Below are positions 1 to 7,247 of a stretch of 64,000 nt of DNA, piece by piece (the stretch's first letter is position 1; each line of letters starts with the position of its first letter). The notes below the pieces were generated by a model. The model searched no databases. It had not been told where the DNA came from and saw only the letters and a list, made by a program, of their open reading frames with translations. Origin of the DNA: an uncultured Alphaproteobacteria bacterium (GTDB lineage: Bacteria; Pseudomonadota; Alphaproteobacteria; RF32; CAG-239); contig CAJTJB010000006.1 in assembly GCA_910576955.1 (NCBI GenBank), forward strand, positions 79,266-143,265, given 5' to 3'. The position numbers were made by a program, and so were the translations under genes.

Positions 1-150
1 CGACTTTCCCGAACCCGATTCGCCGACAATTGCCAGCACTTCGCCCTCATAAACTTCAAAACTGCTGTTATACACCGCCGAAAACAGCCCGCCGTCTTCG
101 CGGATAAAGCGTACATTCAAACTTTTGACATCTAAAACCGGTTCGCTCAT
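1..150 (-). CDS. yejF: Peptide ABC transporter ATP-binding protein, 5' part only (YejF type)
   Basis: Only the first 50 codons lie in the window; the gene runs off the left edge. The peptide begins MSEPVLDVKSLNVRF and ends in VGESGSGK, the start of a Walker A motif, as in ABC transporter ATPases. The ATG at 150 overlaps the TGA of the upstream permease (ATGA), so translation is probably coupled. The permease is YejE-like, so this is probably YejF, which would energise uptake of peptides or microcin C-like compounds across the inner membrane. The subfamily call rests on the neighbour, because too little protein is visible here. Confidence 0.75.
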   Translation of the reverse strand, partial: MSEPVLDVKSLNVRFIREDGGLFSAVYNSSFEVYEGEVLAIVGESGSGKS

Positions 151-1142
151 CTTTTCCTCTTATCCATCGCGTCACGCACGCCCTCGCCGATAAAAATCAG
201 CGCCGTTAAAAGCATTGACAACACAAAAAAGACGCTCAACCCAATCCACGGCGCTTGCAGATTATCTTTGCCCTGCCGCACCAAATCGCCGAGAGATGGA
301 TAGTTATACCCGAGCCCCAAGCCCAAAAAATCAAGAGCCGTCAGCGCCACCACCGCACCGGCAAGAATAAACGGCACAAACGTTACCGTCGTCACCAACG
401 CATTAGGCAGGATATGCCGCCACATAATGCGAAAATTGCTGACACCGACAGCCTTTGCCGCCTTAACATATTCAAAATTGCGCGCCCGCAAAAACTCTGC
501 CCGCACCATACCGGTCAGCTCCGTCCAAGAAAACAGCAGCAAAATCAGCAATAACGTCCAAAAACTCGGCACAAACACGCTCGCCACGATAATCAGCACA
601 AACATCTGCGGCATTGAATCCCATATCTCGATAACGCGTTGCAACACAATGTCTACCTTGCCGCCGAAATACCCCTGCAGCGCCCCCACGGCAACGCCGA
701 TAAGCGAAGAAAGCAAAGTCAAAAGAAAAGCAAACGCAAACGACAGCCGAATGCCATACAAAAGCCGCGCCAAAATATCGCGCCCTTCTTCATCCGTCCC
801 GAACCAGTGCCTTTTAGACGGCGCTGCCGGAAACGGCTCGTTCAATTCATAATCCACCGTATTATACGAAAACTCCACAGGCGGCATAACCATATACCCC
901 TCCGCCTCAATATTGCCGCGGATAAACGGGTCTTTATAGTTTGCCTCGGTCGGGAAATCGCCGCCGAACCGCGCGTCGGTATAAACTTTGACAATCGGAA
1001 AAAAATATTCGCCCTGATATTTTAACACAATCGGCTTATCATTGGCAATCAGCTCTGCAAACAACGACAAAACCAACACTATCCCTAAAAAAAACAGTGC
1101 CGCCCATGAACGTTTATTTTTAATATATCTGCCCGACTGCAT
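147..1142 (-). CDS. yejE: Peptide ABC transporter permease (YejE type)
   Basis: 331-residue inner-membrane permease. The N-terminal membrane segment followed by a long periplasmic insert (LIANDKPIVLKYQGEYFFP and on) is typical of YejE rather than DppC or OppC. The C-terminal half has the BPD transport domain with an EAA-like loop (residues about 215-245, EFLRARNFEYVKAAKAVGVS). It would form the peptide or microcin C importer with YejB (outside the window) and YejF, whose start codon it overlaps. Subfamily assignment is by remembered similarity; the permease call itself is firm. Confidence 0.88.
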   Translation of the reverse strand: MQSGRYIKNKRSWAALFFLGIVLVLSLFAELIANDKPIVLKYQGEYFFPIVKVYTDARFGGDFPTEANYKDPFIRGNIEAEGYMVMPPVEFSYNTVDYELNEPFPAAPSKRHWFGTDEEGRDILARLLYGIRLSFAFAFLLTLLSSLIGVAVGALQGYFGGKVDIVLQRVIEIWDSMPQMFVLIIVASVFVPSFWTLLLILLLFSWTELTGMVRAEFLRARNFEYVKAAKAVGVSNFRIMWRHILPNALVTTVTFVPFILAGAVVALTALDFLGLGLGYNYPSLGDLVRQGKDNLQAPWIGLSVFFVLSMLLTALIFIGEGVRDAMDKRKR

Positions 1143-1217
1143 AAAATTTTATAAATCCAACAGTTACCGTTGTTAAAGAGCTAACACGGTTTTCAGGTTT
1201 TGACAAGTGTTTAATCA

Positions 1218-3743
1218 CTAATTAACCGGATTTTCTTCTGCCGAAGCCGTTGTTTCTTCCGCAACTGCATTCCCCTCAATATTTTGTTCCGGATTTACCT
1301 CCACCGGTGCTGCCGTTTCAGACTGCGGAGTATCGCTTGCCGCCTCTGCCGCATTCTCCACCGGAGCTGCTTCTTCTGCATCCGCCGCCAGTTTGGCATT
1401 TTCTTCCACAATCGGGGCAGCCGACTGTTCCTCTGCGGGTTCTGTTGCCGCGCCCTCTGTGCTTTCTGCCGCTGTTTCCGCTATGACGGATTCAACATTT
1501 TCCGCCTGTGGCGTTTCTGTTGTTTCCGCTGGTTCAGAAACTGCCTCTGGCTGCGATTCGACAGGTTGTGCCGCCTCTTGTGCCGGTTCAGTAACATCTT
1601 GCGGCACAGCCTGTTCTTGCGGCTTTTCTGCTAAAACTTCTTGCGGCTGTTCAACGTTCTCCGCCTGTTGCCCAACAGTTTCTGCCGGCTGTTCCGCAAC
1701 AGTTTCCGTCGGTTCGGCTGTATCTGCCTGCGGTTCTGCTCCGGCGGTTTCCGGCTGGCTTTCCGCAACTTGCGGCTGTGCGGGTTCGCTGACCGGCTCG
1801 GGCAAAGGTTCTTCCGTTTGCGCCTGCGGTACTTCTTTTACCGGATTAGGCGTTTTGACTTCCGGCAAAGGCTTGCTTTCTTCCTTAACCTGCTCGCGCC
1901 ATTTTTGATAATACGGGCTCTTTTTCCGAAATTCCTCATACCAGTCGCGGTAATCCGCCGCGATATTCGTAATCTTGCTGCCGCGGATAACCGAGTTGTT
2001 GACCAGATTCTGTTTTAAGTTCAGCGCCTCTTCGGTAGACATTTTCATATTGTCAATCGTATAGCAGTGCTGCTCGCCTAACAGATAAGACCGCGTCACA
2101 TCGCTGGCAAGGCAAATTTCCGTATTCACCACAAACGCCGGAGCTTTTGCCTTGCGAATACCGAGGTTGACAAGCTTATCTGCTACAAATGTACCATATT
2201 GCCCTGCAGGCATTCCTGCCAGCTCGCGCAGCACGCTCACGCCCTGCACGATAATATCGGTGTTCTGCAATTTGTCATTTTGATACATTTTTTCCATAAA
2301 CATCTGCGCCATACCGAGAAAACATTTTGTCTGGTCGGCATACGCCTTGCGTTTAAGGTCGATTCCGCCCGAATAAAGCAGATTATCTTTTAAAGATACC
2401 CAGTCTTTGCGTGGCTTAAGATTACAAAATTCATCAAAAATATACAAATCGGACGGCAGCTCGGCAAACGCCATATAAACCACGCCGTTTTTATCTTTGG
2501 CAAAATCTTTATACACTTCGTCAAACACCGCCGGCGCACCCTCAATGGACAAACGGCGGTTATCGGAAATAACCCGCATTCCTTTCATATAAGACATATC
2601 CATCAACATCTTGGCAACCGGTTTCAGCTCTTTATTTCTAAAGCTGATAACCCATTCGCCGAGCAGGGCAAATATATTTTTCTCAAGCGAACTTTTCTTG
2701 TCATATAACGATATCGGGCGCGTTTGTTTCACCACACAGCGATCCGACACCAACTTGCCGTCTTTGTAGCAGAAGTTAAACAACGGCATCGGGTAAGTGC
2801 TGGTTTTATACCCCTCTTTGCCCAGTGCCGCATAAAGTTTATTATCTTCAAGCGCCATCGTATCAAGCGAACCATGCGCAAAATCCCAATCATTCAAGAT
2901 TTCCGCATATCCCCGAATACCGCTTGCCGTGCTGCCGTAGTCAACCAGATTATAAATATCGACAATATTGCTGACCGTGTCATTTTTTTGCACAAACGCG
3001 TTAGGATAAACTTCAAAATCATTCACCGCGTAAAACCCGATAATCATATCGCGCAAATCGCGGAAATTAACATCTTTAATCGTGCTCAAAAAATGGTACG
3101 ACGGCAATTTCGGCGCCATCAGGTAAATAACGTTATTGCTGCGCGCATCTTCTTTCATCACCGCCAATTCTTTAACCCTGCCATATTCATTCTTATCGGC
3201 AACCGCCATCTCGGTTTGATACAAACAAATGCCGAAAGACCCTGCCACCAACAGCAGCGTCAGAAAAATAACAAACGTATATTTGAAAGCAAAAAAGATA
3301 ATCAGGGCAAAAAATATCCCAATCAGCCAATTTGACGGAACAGCCCCGACAAAAGTCAGAAAGCTGGCATGCTCTTCAAGCCAGAGTTCAATAAAATTGC
3401 TGGTATCAAACAAGGCAAACTGGTCAAAATACAACAGAGTAACCAAAAGCGTAACCAGAGCGCACAGCGCATCTTGCGCCACGCCGGAAAAAGACAGCAA
3501 AATCATCAGCACCAAAAACACCGCGAAAATACCGCCGGCAATATACAGCATCGCCTCGTTTACAACGCCGTTTTCCATCATCCTGCCGTTAATGGAATAT
3601 ACAAACAACACAAAATCAAATACCAACAGCAGCGTCACAAACATCGCCCGCAGGATTCTGTCATAAAAATGATTCGTCGCAATCAACAGAAATTGAAACG
3701 GTTTGGGTTCTTTCTTTTTGTTTAGGCGTACAGGCTCTGTCAT
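1218..3743 (-). CDS. Large inner-membrane protein with Pro/Glu/Ala-rich C-terminal tail
   Basis: I do not recognise a named family. The start is set at ATG 3743 because GAGGA lies just upstream; an in-frame ATG at 3776 would add 11 residues. About five hydrophobic segments fill residues 30-185. A soluble domain of about 400 residues follows, beginning NVIYLMAPKLPSYHF, which faintly recalls membrane-anchored sulfatase or phosphatase-like proteins, but I see no convincing metal-binding motif. The last 200 or so residues are low-complexity Pro, Glu, Gln, Ala and Thr, resembling a periplasm-spanning linker. Function unknown. Confidence 0.7.
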   Translation of the reverse strand: MTEPVRLNKKKEPKPFQFLLIATNHFYDRILRAMFVTLLLVFDFVLFVYSINGRMMENGVVNEAMLYIAGGIFAVFLVLMILLSFSGVAQDALCALVTLLVTLLYFDQFALFDTSNFIELWLEEHASFLTFVGAVPSNWLIGIFFALIIFFAFKYTFVIFLTLLLVAGSFGICLYQTEMAVADKNEYGRVKELAVMKEDARSNNVIYLMAPKLPSYHFLSTIKDVNFRDLRDMIIGFYAVNDFEVYPNAFVQKNDTVSNIVDIYNLVDYGSTASGIRGYAEILNDWDFAHGSLDTMALEDNKLYAALGKEGYKTSTYPMPLFNFCYKDGKLVSDRCVVKQTRPISLYDKKSSLEKNIFALLGEWVISFRNKELKPVAKMLMDMSYMKGMRVISDNRRLSIEGAPAVFDEVYKDFAKDKNGVVYMAFAELPSDLYIFDEFCNLKPRKDWVSLKDNLLYSGGIDLKRKAYADQTKCFLGMAQMFMEKMYQNDKLQNTDIIVQGVSVLRELAGMPAGQYGTFVADKLVNLGIRKAKAPAFVVNTEICLASDVTRSYLLGEQHCYTIDNMKMSTEEALNLKQNLVNNSVIRGSKITNIAADYRDWYEEFRKKSPYYQKWREQVKEESKPLPEVKTPNPVKEVPQAQTEEPLPEPVSEPAQPQVAESQPETAGAEPQADTAEPTETVAEQPAETVGQQAENVEQPQEVLAEKPQEQAVPQDVTEPAQEAAQPVESQPEAVSEPAETTETPQAENVESVIAETAAESTEGAATEPAEEQSAAPIVEENAKLAADAEEAAPVENAAEAASDTPQSETAAPVEVNPEQNIEGNAVAEETTASAEENPVN

Positions 3744-3846
3744 CTTTTCCTCTTCAAAAAACATTTCCATACACATACCCTATCGCATATTGTTAAATAA
3801 AAACTTAAAAAAATCCCCCTGATAAAAATATAACAAATGATATGGC

Positions 3847-3874
3847 TTGAAATTTTAAATTTAGCCGTTATACT
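3847..3874 (+). promoter_or_regulatory. Sigma-70 type promoter for tmRNA
   Basis: TTGAAA (3847-3852) and TATACT (3869-3874) are separated by 16 bp. Transcription would start near 3881, just ahead of the tmRNA acceptor piece. This is the only good promoter seen upstream of ssrA and sspB. Confidence 0.7.
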
Positions 3875-3896
3875 GAACCCAGTTTAAGAGATTTCT

Positions 3897-4210
3897 TTTA
3901 AACTATGATACGAAAAGCCGTATGAAATAGATATATTGGACCCGGGGGCGGTACCCGGCGCCTCCACCAGATTTTTATATGGGGGCGAAACAGGTTTGAC
4001 AGTGTATAGTAAAGATATGTGGGCTGTATCCGGCGGGATACCACCGTTATCGGTTCGACTTAAATAAACGCAAATGATAATTTTGCACCTGTTGCCGTAG
4101 CTGCTTAAGGCAAAGCAACAAACTCAAATTCTTTAGACTATGGTTAGCCTAAAGTGGGGAAGGAGCCGCCTAGCAACAGAACGGCTCATTTTGTTGCAAC
4201 AATGTTTATG
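3897..4210 (+). ncRNA. ssrA: Circularly permuted two-piece tmRNA
   Basis: The acceptor piece comes first. CGCCTCC-ACCA at 3959-3969 pairs with GGGGGCG at 3981-3987, the 5' end of the coding piece, to give the seven-pair acceptor stem. An 11-nt spacer (3970-3980) would be removed. CAGTGTAT (4000-4007) pairs with ATATATTG (3931-3938) as helix P2, with two G-U pairs. The tag frame at 4080-4118 encodes ANDNFAPVAVAA followed by TAA. Permutation is known for alphaproteobacterial tmRNA, which rescues stalled ribosomes and tags the product for proteolysis. The T stem CCGGG/CCCGG (3942-3946/3954-3958) encloses the loop GGCGGTA, not the canonical TTCRA type. The outer 5' and 3' ends are approximate. 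Confidence 0.93.
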
Positions 4211-4221
4211 GCAGATGGAAA

Positions 4222-4686
4222 ATGACAGAATTTGTAAGTGAAATAAACTATGATAAGCTGATTGAAAAATCTTTAAAGCAGGTTGTGGTTGAGGCCTTAA
4301 AAATTGCCGAAACGCAAGGTCTGCCTGGCGAAAATCATTTTTACATCACTTTCAAAACCGACCATCCCGACACCATCATCCCCGAAACCTTAAAAATCCA
4401 ATACCCCGAGAGTATGACCATCGTTTTGCAGCACCAATATTCCAACCTGATTGTCAGTGAAACGTGCTTTTCGGTAGAGTTAAGTTTCGGCGGGCGTCCG
4501 CAAAGTTTGATTATCCCGTTTGACGCCATCACCTACTTCGCCGACCCATATGCCAAATTCGGCTTAAGTTTCTCGTTTTATGAAAACGGCGATGTTCACG
4601 CGCTCGACGATTTGGAACCCGAGAAAAAGGTTTCCGGCGAAACCGCGCAGATTATTTCTTTTGACAGCTTTCGGAATAAATCATAA
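4222..4686 (+). CDS. sspB: SspB-type ClpXP adaptor (alphaproteobacterial form)
   Basis: 154 residues matching the alphaproteobacterial stringent starvation protein B family. This adaptor binds the ssrA tag and tethers tagged proteins to ClpX. The peptide-binding core is residues 1-115 (for example FYITFKTDHPD, LSFGGRPQSLIIPFDAI, FADPYAKFGLSF). The acidic stretch LDDLEPEKK is followed by a short C-terminal tail that in the family contacts ClpX. The gene starts about 10 nt after the tmRNA coding piece with no terminator between them, and its Shine-Dalgarno sequence is poor, so co-transcription and release by tmRNA processing is plausible. The stop overlaps the next start by one base (taATG). 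Confidence 0.9.
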   Translation: MTEFVSEINYDKLIEKSLKQVVVEALKIAETQGLPGENHFYITFKTDHPDTIIPETLKIQYPESMTIVLQHQYSNLIVSETCFSVELSFGGRPQSLIIPFDAITYFADPYAKFGLSFSFYENGDVHALDDLEPEKKVSGETAQIISFDSFRNKS

Positions 4687-4904
4687 TGAAAAAAGTTTCC
4701 GTTTTGATTGCCGGACGCCACGCCACAAGTCTTTCGCTGGAAGAAGAGTTTTATAACGCGCTGATGGCAATAGCCGGTGAAAAAAACACGACCATAAACC
4801 AACTGGTTACCGAAATTGATAAAGAACGCACAACGGCAAACCTCTCTTCGGCGATTCGCATTTATATCCTTAAATCGCTGGAAGAAAAACTTAAACAAGC
4901 CTAA
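4686..4904 (+). CDS. Ribbon-helix-helix domain protein
   Basis: 72 residues resembling the alphaproteobacterial family of predicted ribbon-helix-helix proteins, often misnamed aryl-sulfate sulfotransferase. The beta strand VSVLIAGRHATSLSLE is followed by two helices (EEEFYNALMAIAGEKNTTINQLVTEI and the C-terminal helix). It would dimerise and may bind DNA as a repressor. It overlaps sspB by one base and is probably co-translated. Its stop overlaps the stop of the convergent gene on the other strand. Target unknown. Confidence 0.75.
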   Translation: MKKVSVLIAGRHATSLSLEEEFYNALMAIAGEKNTTINQLVTEIDKERTTANLSSAIRIYILKSLEEKLKQA

Positions 4905-5578
4905 AACAAATCAAACTCATCTTCTGCCGGGTTTTCGGCATTATGCGCCGGAGCGGGTTGCGCTGCTGGTTCGGGGCTCGGTAAAACCGGCTTGCTCTCG
5001 GAAACGCCCGATTCGGCTTTTTCCGGCTGCACGTCTGGCTTTGATGTTTCCGCGGCAGTGCCTAACACGGCTTCAAGCCCGCCGGCAGAAACATTTTCTA
5101 TACCGGATGCCGCCGGTTCTTCTGCTTTCGGCGTTTCTTCCGCTGCCGCAGCCGGATTTCCCTTGCGTTTAAATCCGCCGCGTTTTTTAAGCCCGGATGC
5201 CACCTCGTCCATTGTTTTATCCCGAGAAACTTTCGCATTATAGTTCTCGCCTTTTAAGCCTTTATCCGCCTCAATCTCATCAGCCAGCTCATCAAGTTTG
5301 TCGTCCGAAAAGAGTTCCACGCCTTCGTCTTTTAAGGCTTTGCCGGCTTCATATTTAACTTCGGTAAATTTTTTCATATACCACTCCGGCACGCCCTCAA
5401 GCTTAACGCCGTTTTTAAGCGGATAATAAATCGCCAGACAAAACAACACAAACAGCAGCGATGCCACCCACAACGGATGTTTCAAAACATACAACACCGC
5501 GAATATCGGAAAAGTAATAACCTTTAATACCGTATAAAAAAACTTAAATAACGAACTTCTTTCTTTTCCGTGAGCCAT
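4901..5578 (-). CDS. Single-membrane-anchor protein with acidic Pro/Ala-rich tail
   Basis: 225 residues, unrecognised. One or two hydrophobic segments occupy residues 15-52 (FPIFAVLYVLKHPLWVASLLFVLFC is split by a short polar patch). A Lys/Glu-rich, probably helical region follows at 60-130, then a low-complexity Pro/Glu/Ala tail ending DEFDLF. The composition resembles the tail of the protein at 1218-3743, which may mean both face the periplasm or cytoplasm as scaffolds; that is inference. AGGAGG-like bases (CAGGAGG) precede the start. The stop overlaps the convergent ribbon-helix-helix gene by 4 nt. Confidence 0.65.
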   Translation of the reverse strand: MAHGKERSSLFKFFYTVLKVITFPIFAVLYVLKHPLWVASLLFVLFCLAIYYPLKNGVKLEGVPEWYMKKFTEVKYEAGKALKDEGVELFSDDKLDELADEIEADKGLKGENYNAKVSRDKTMDEVASGLKKRGGFKRKGNPAAAAEETPKAEEPAASGIENVSAGGLEAVLGTAAETSKPDVQPEKAESGVSESKPVLPSPEPAAQPAPAHNAENPAEDEFDLF

Positions 5579-5646
5579 AAAAACCTCCTGTTTTGCTTTA
5601 AATCAGTTTAGCCGTTTTTGTTTAAAACTTATTTAACGGCTGCAAT

Positions 5647-7167
5647 TTAATTTTTATAGCGCCACTTTCCGCTCGTTTTATCCTTCTCGCAAACCCGATT
5701 GTCAAATTCTTTCCTCAAGCGATAAACATTCCCAAACCCCGTCGGTTCATAATACCGCGCAATAATCTCGGGGCTGATATAATGCACAATCTCCAGCCGC
5801 CCGCTTTCTTTGGAAAACTTGTTAAAATAGCTCCGCCCGTACACAAATTTCGGCTTTAACGCCAAAATCAGCCTGTTCATATCCGGTCGCGGGCTGATAC
5901 CCGTTTCCTCGCCGATAACATCCAGCTGCCCGATAAGCTGCCAATAATAAGCGGGGTCTTTGCCAAACAGGTTATACATATATCCATCGCCGTTAAACAC
6001 ATAATCGCACGGGGTAATCTGCCGCGTAATATAATCCGGCAGATACGGGCGGCTCGTCCTCTCCTCATACCGCAGCCAATGAAACAACACGGCATAGCAG
6101 AAAAAGTAATATATCACGCCGACAAAAAGCCAGCGGACAATCCGGTTTTTCATATCAACCCGCGCAAGCAGCGGCACGCCGCACAACACGGCAAAATACA
6201 CCAGCAGCCAATAGTAATAAATATACGGTGAAAAATAAAACCGCCGCTGCAAAAACTCCGCAATAAATAAAAACGCCAGCACCTGCCAATATTTATTGCC
6301 CGAAAAAACCGCCGCAATTGCCCCTGCAAACCCGAGGCACACCCACATCACAATCACCGGCGAAAACAGCGCAATCCGATGAAAGTCAAACCCTTTAACC
6401 AGATTAAGGTTAAAGGTGTAATTGCACACATAATAAAGCTCCAGCATATCATAATGCCACAGGTAATAAACAAACCCCGCAGCCCCGAGCAAAGGCAGCG
6501 CCAGAGCCTTTAACAACGCCTTTGTTCCAATCTCTTTTTTATGCCAAAAATAAACCACGCACAGCCCGAGGCAAAAAAGCGGAAACAATGCTTTCTGCGC
6601 AAATAAAAAGCTGATAAAAAACCAGACAAACGCTGCGTTCAAATGCCGCTGTTTCTTTTCTTTAAGGTAAGAAAACAGATAATAAATTCCCCCGATTAAC
6701 GCAAAAATCATATAATTGTCGGGTCTAAAATCAACCGCAAAAAGCTTCTGCCCCGGCACGGCAACCGCAGCAGCAGCCGCTAATCCCCAAAACCGGTTGC
6801 TCAAAAATTCCGCACTGATGCGATACACATAAACCAAAGATTTAAGAAACACCAAAAGCGAAATCAGGCACACCACCTCAACAACCGTTGCGTCATAAGC
6901 AAAAAGTTTCATAACCGGCGCAAACAAATACCACATCAGCGGGTTATGGTGCTGGAAAAAATCGCGGTACGGCACTTGCCCTAAAGCAACAAGAAAACCG
7001 GAATGGATATGCTCGATGTTGTCGCCGTTTTGTGTGGGCACATAAGCCAGCGCCAACGCATAAAAAACCGCCACAAGCACCAAATCCGAAACCACTCCTG
7101 CATACGGAAGCCACTCCGAAAAAAAGCCTTTCCAACCCGCATTTTTTAACCGTTGCCCTAACTTCAT
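5647..7167 (-). CDS. Polytopic membrane glycosyltransferase (GT39/ArnT-like, GT-C fold)
   Basis: 506 residues with about ten membrane segments. The first periplasmic loop carries an acidic patch (QNGDNIEHIHSGFLVALG) followed by GQVPYRDFFQHHNPLMW. This is the pattern of GT-C lipid-linked sugar transferases such as ArnT and protein O-mannosyltransferases, where a loop-1 Asp/Glu is catalytic. A C-terminal soluble region of about 130 residues lies after the last membrane segment. Probable role: transfer of a polyprenyl-phosphate-linked sugar to lipid A, glycan or protein in the periplasm. Substrate unknown. It lies downstream of malQ on the same strand, separated by a perfect palindrome. Confidence 0.7.
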   Translation of the reverse strand: MKLGQRLKNAGWKGFFSEWLPYAGVVSDLVLVAVFYALALAYVPTQNGDNIEHIHSGFLVALGQVPYRDFFQHHNPLMWYLFAPVMKLFAYDATVVEVVCLISLLVFLKSLVYVYRISAEFLSNRFWGLAAAAAVAVPGQKLFAVDFRPDNYMIFALIGGIYYLFSYLKEKKQRHLNAAFVWFFISFLFAQKALFPLFCLGLCVVYFWHKKEIGTKALLKALALPLLGAAGFVYYLWHYDMLELYYVCNYTFNLNLVKGFDFHRIALFSPVIVMWVCLGFAGAIAAVFSGNKYWQVLAFLFIAEFLQRRFYFSPYIYYYWLLVYFAVLCGVPLLARVDMKNRIVRWLFVGVIYYFFCYAVLFHWLRYEERTSRPYLPDYITRQITPCDYVFNGDGYMYNLFGKDPAYYWQLIGQLDVIGEETGISPRPDMNRLILALKPKFVYGRSYFNKFSKESGRLEIVHYISPEIIARYYEPTGFGNVYRLRKEFDNRVCEKDKTSGKWRYKN

Positions 7168-7193
7168 CGCACCCTGCCTTTAATACCGCAACG

Positions 7194-7215
7194 GGCAGAA
7201 ACAATTGTTTCTGCC
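7194..7215. repeat. Perfect 22-bp palindrome between malQ and the glycosyltransferase gene
   Basis: Each half is GGCAGAAACAA followed by its exact inverse complement. There is no adjacent T-run, so it is not a standard intrinsic terminator. It could be a dyad operator or an RNA hairpin separating the glycogen operon from the following gene. Confidence 0.6.
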
Positions 7216-7247
7216 TGCTGCATTTCCTTATTTGCTGCCCATAGGCT

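Noticed and set aside
1250..1908. Plus-strand ORFs over the Pro/Glu tail of the 1218-3743 gene
   Set aside because: Shadow frames of low-complexity DNA; biased Cys/Arg composition and no ribosome binding site.
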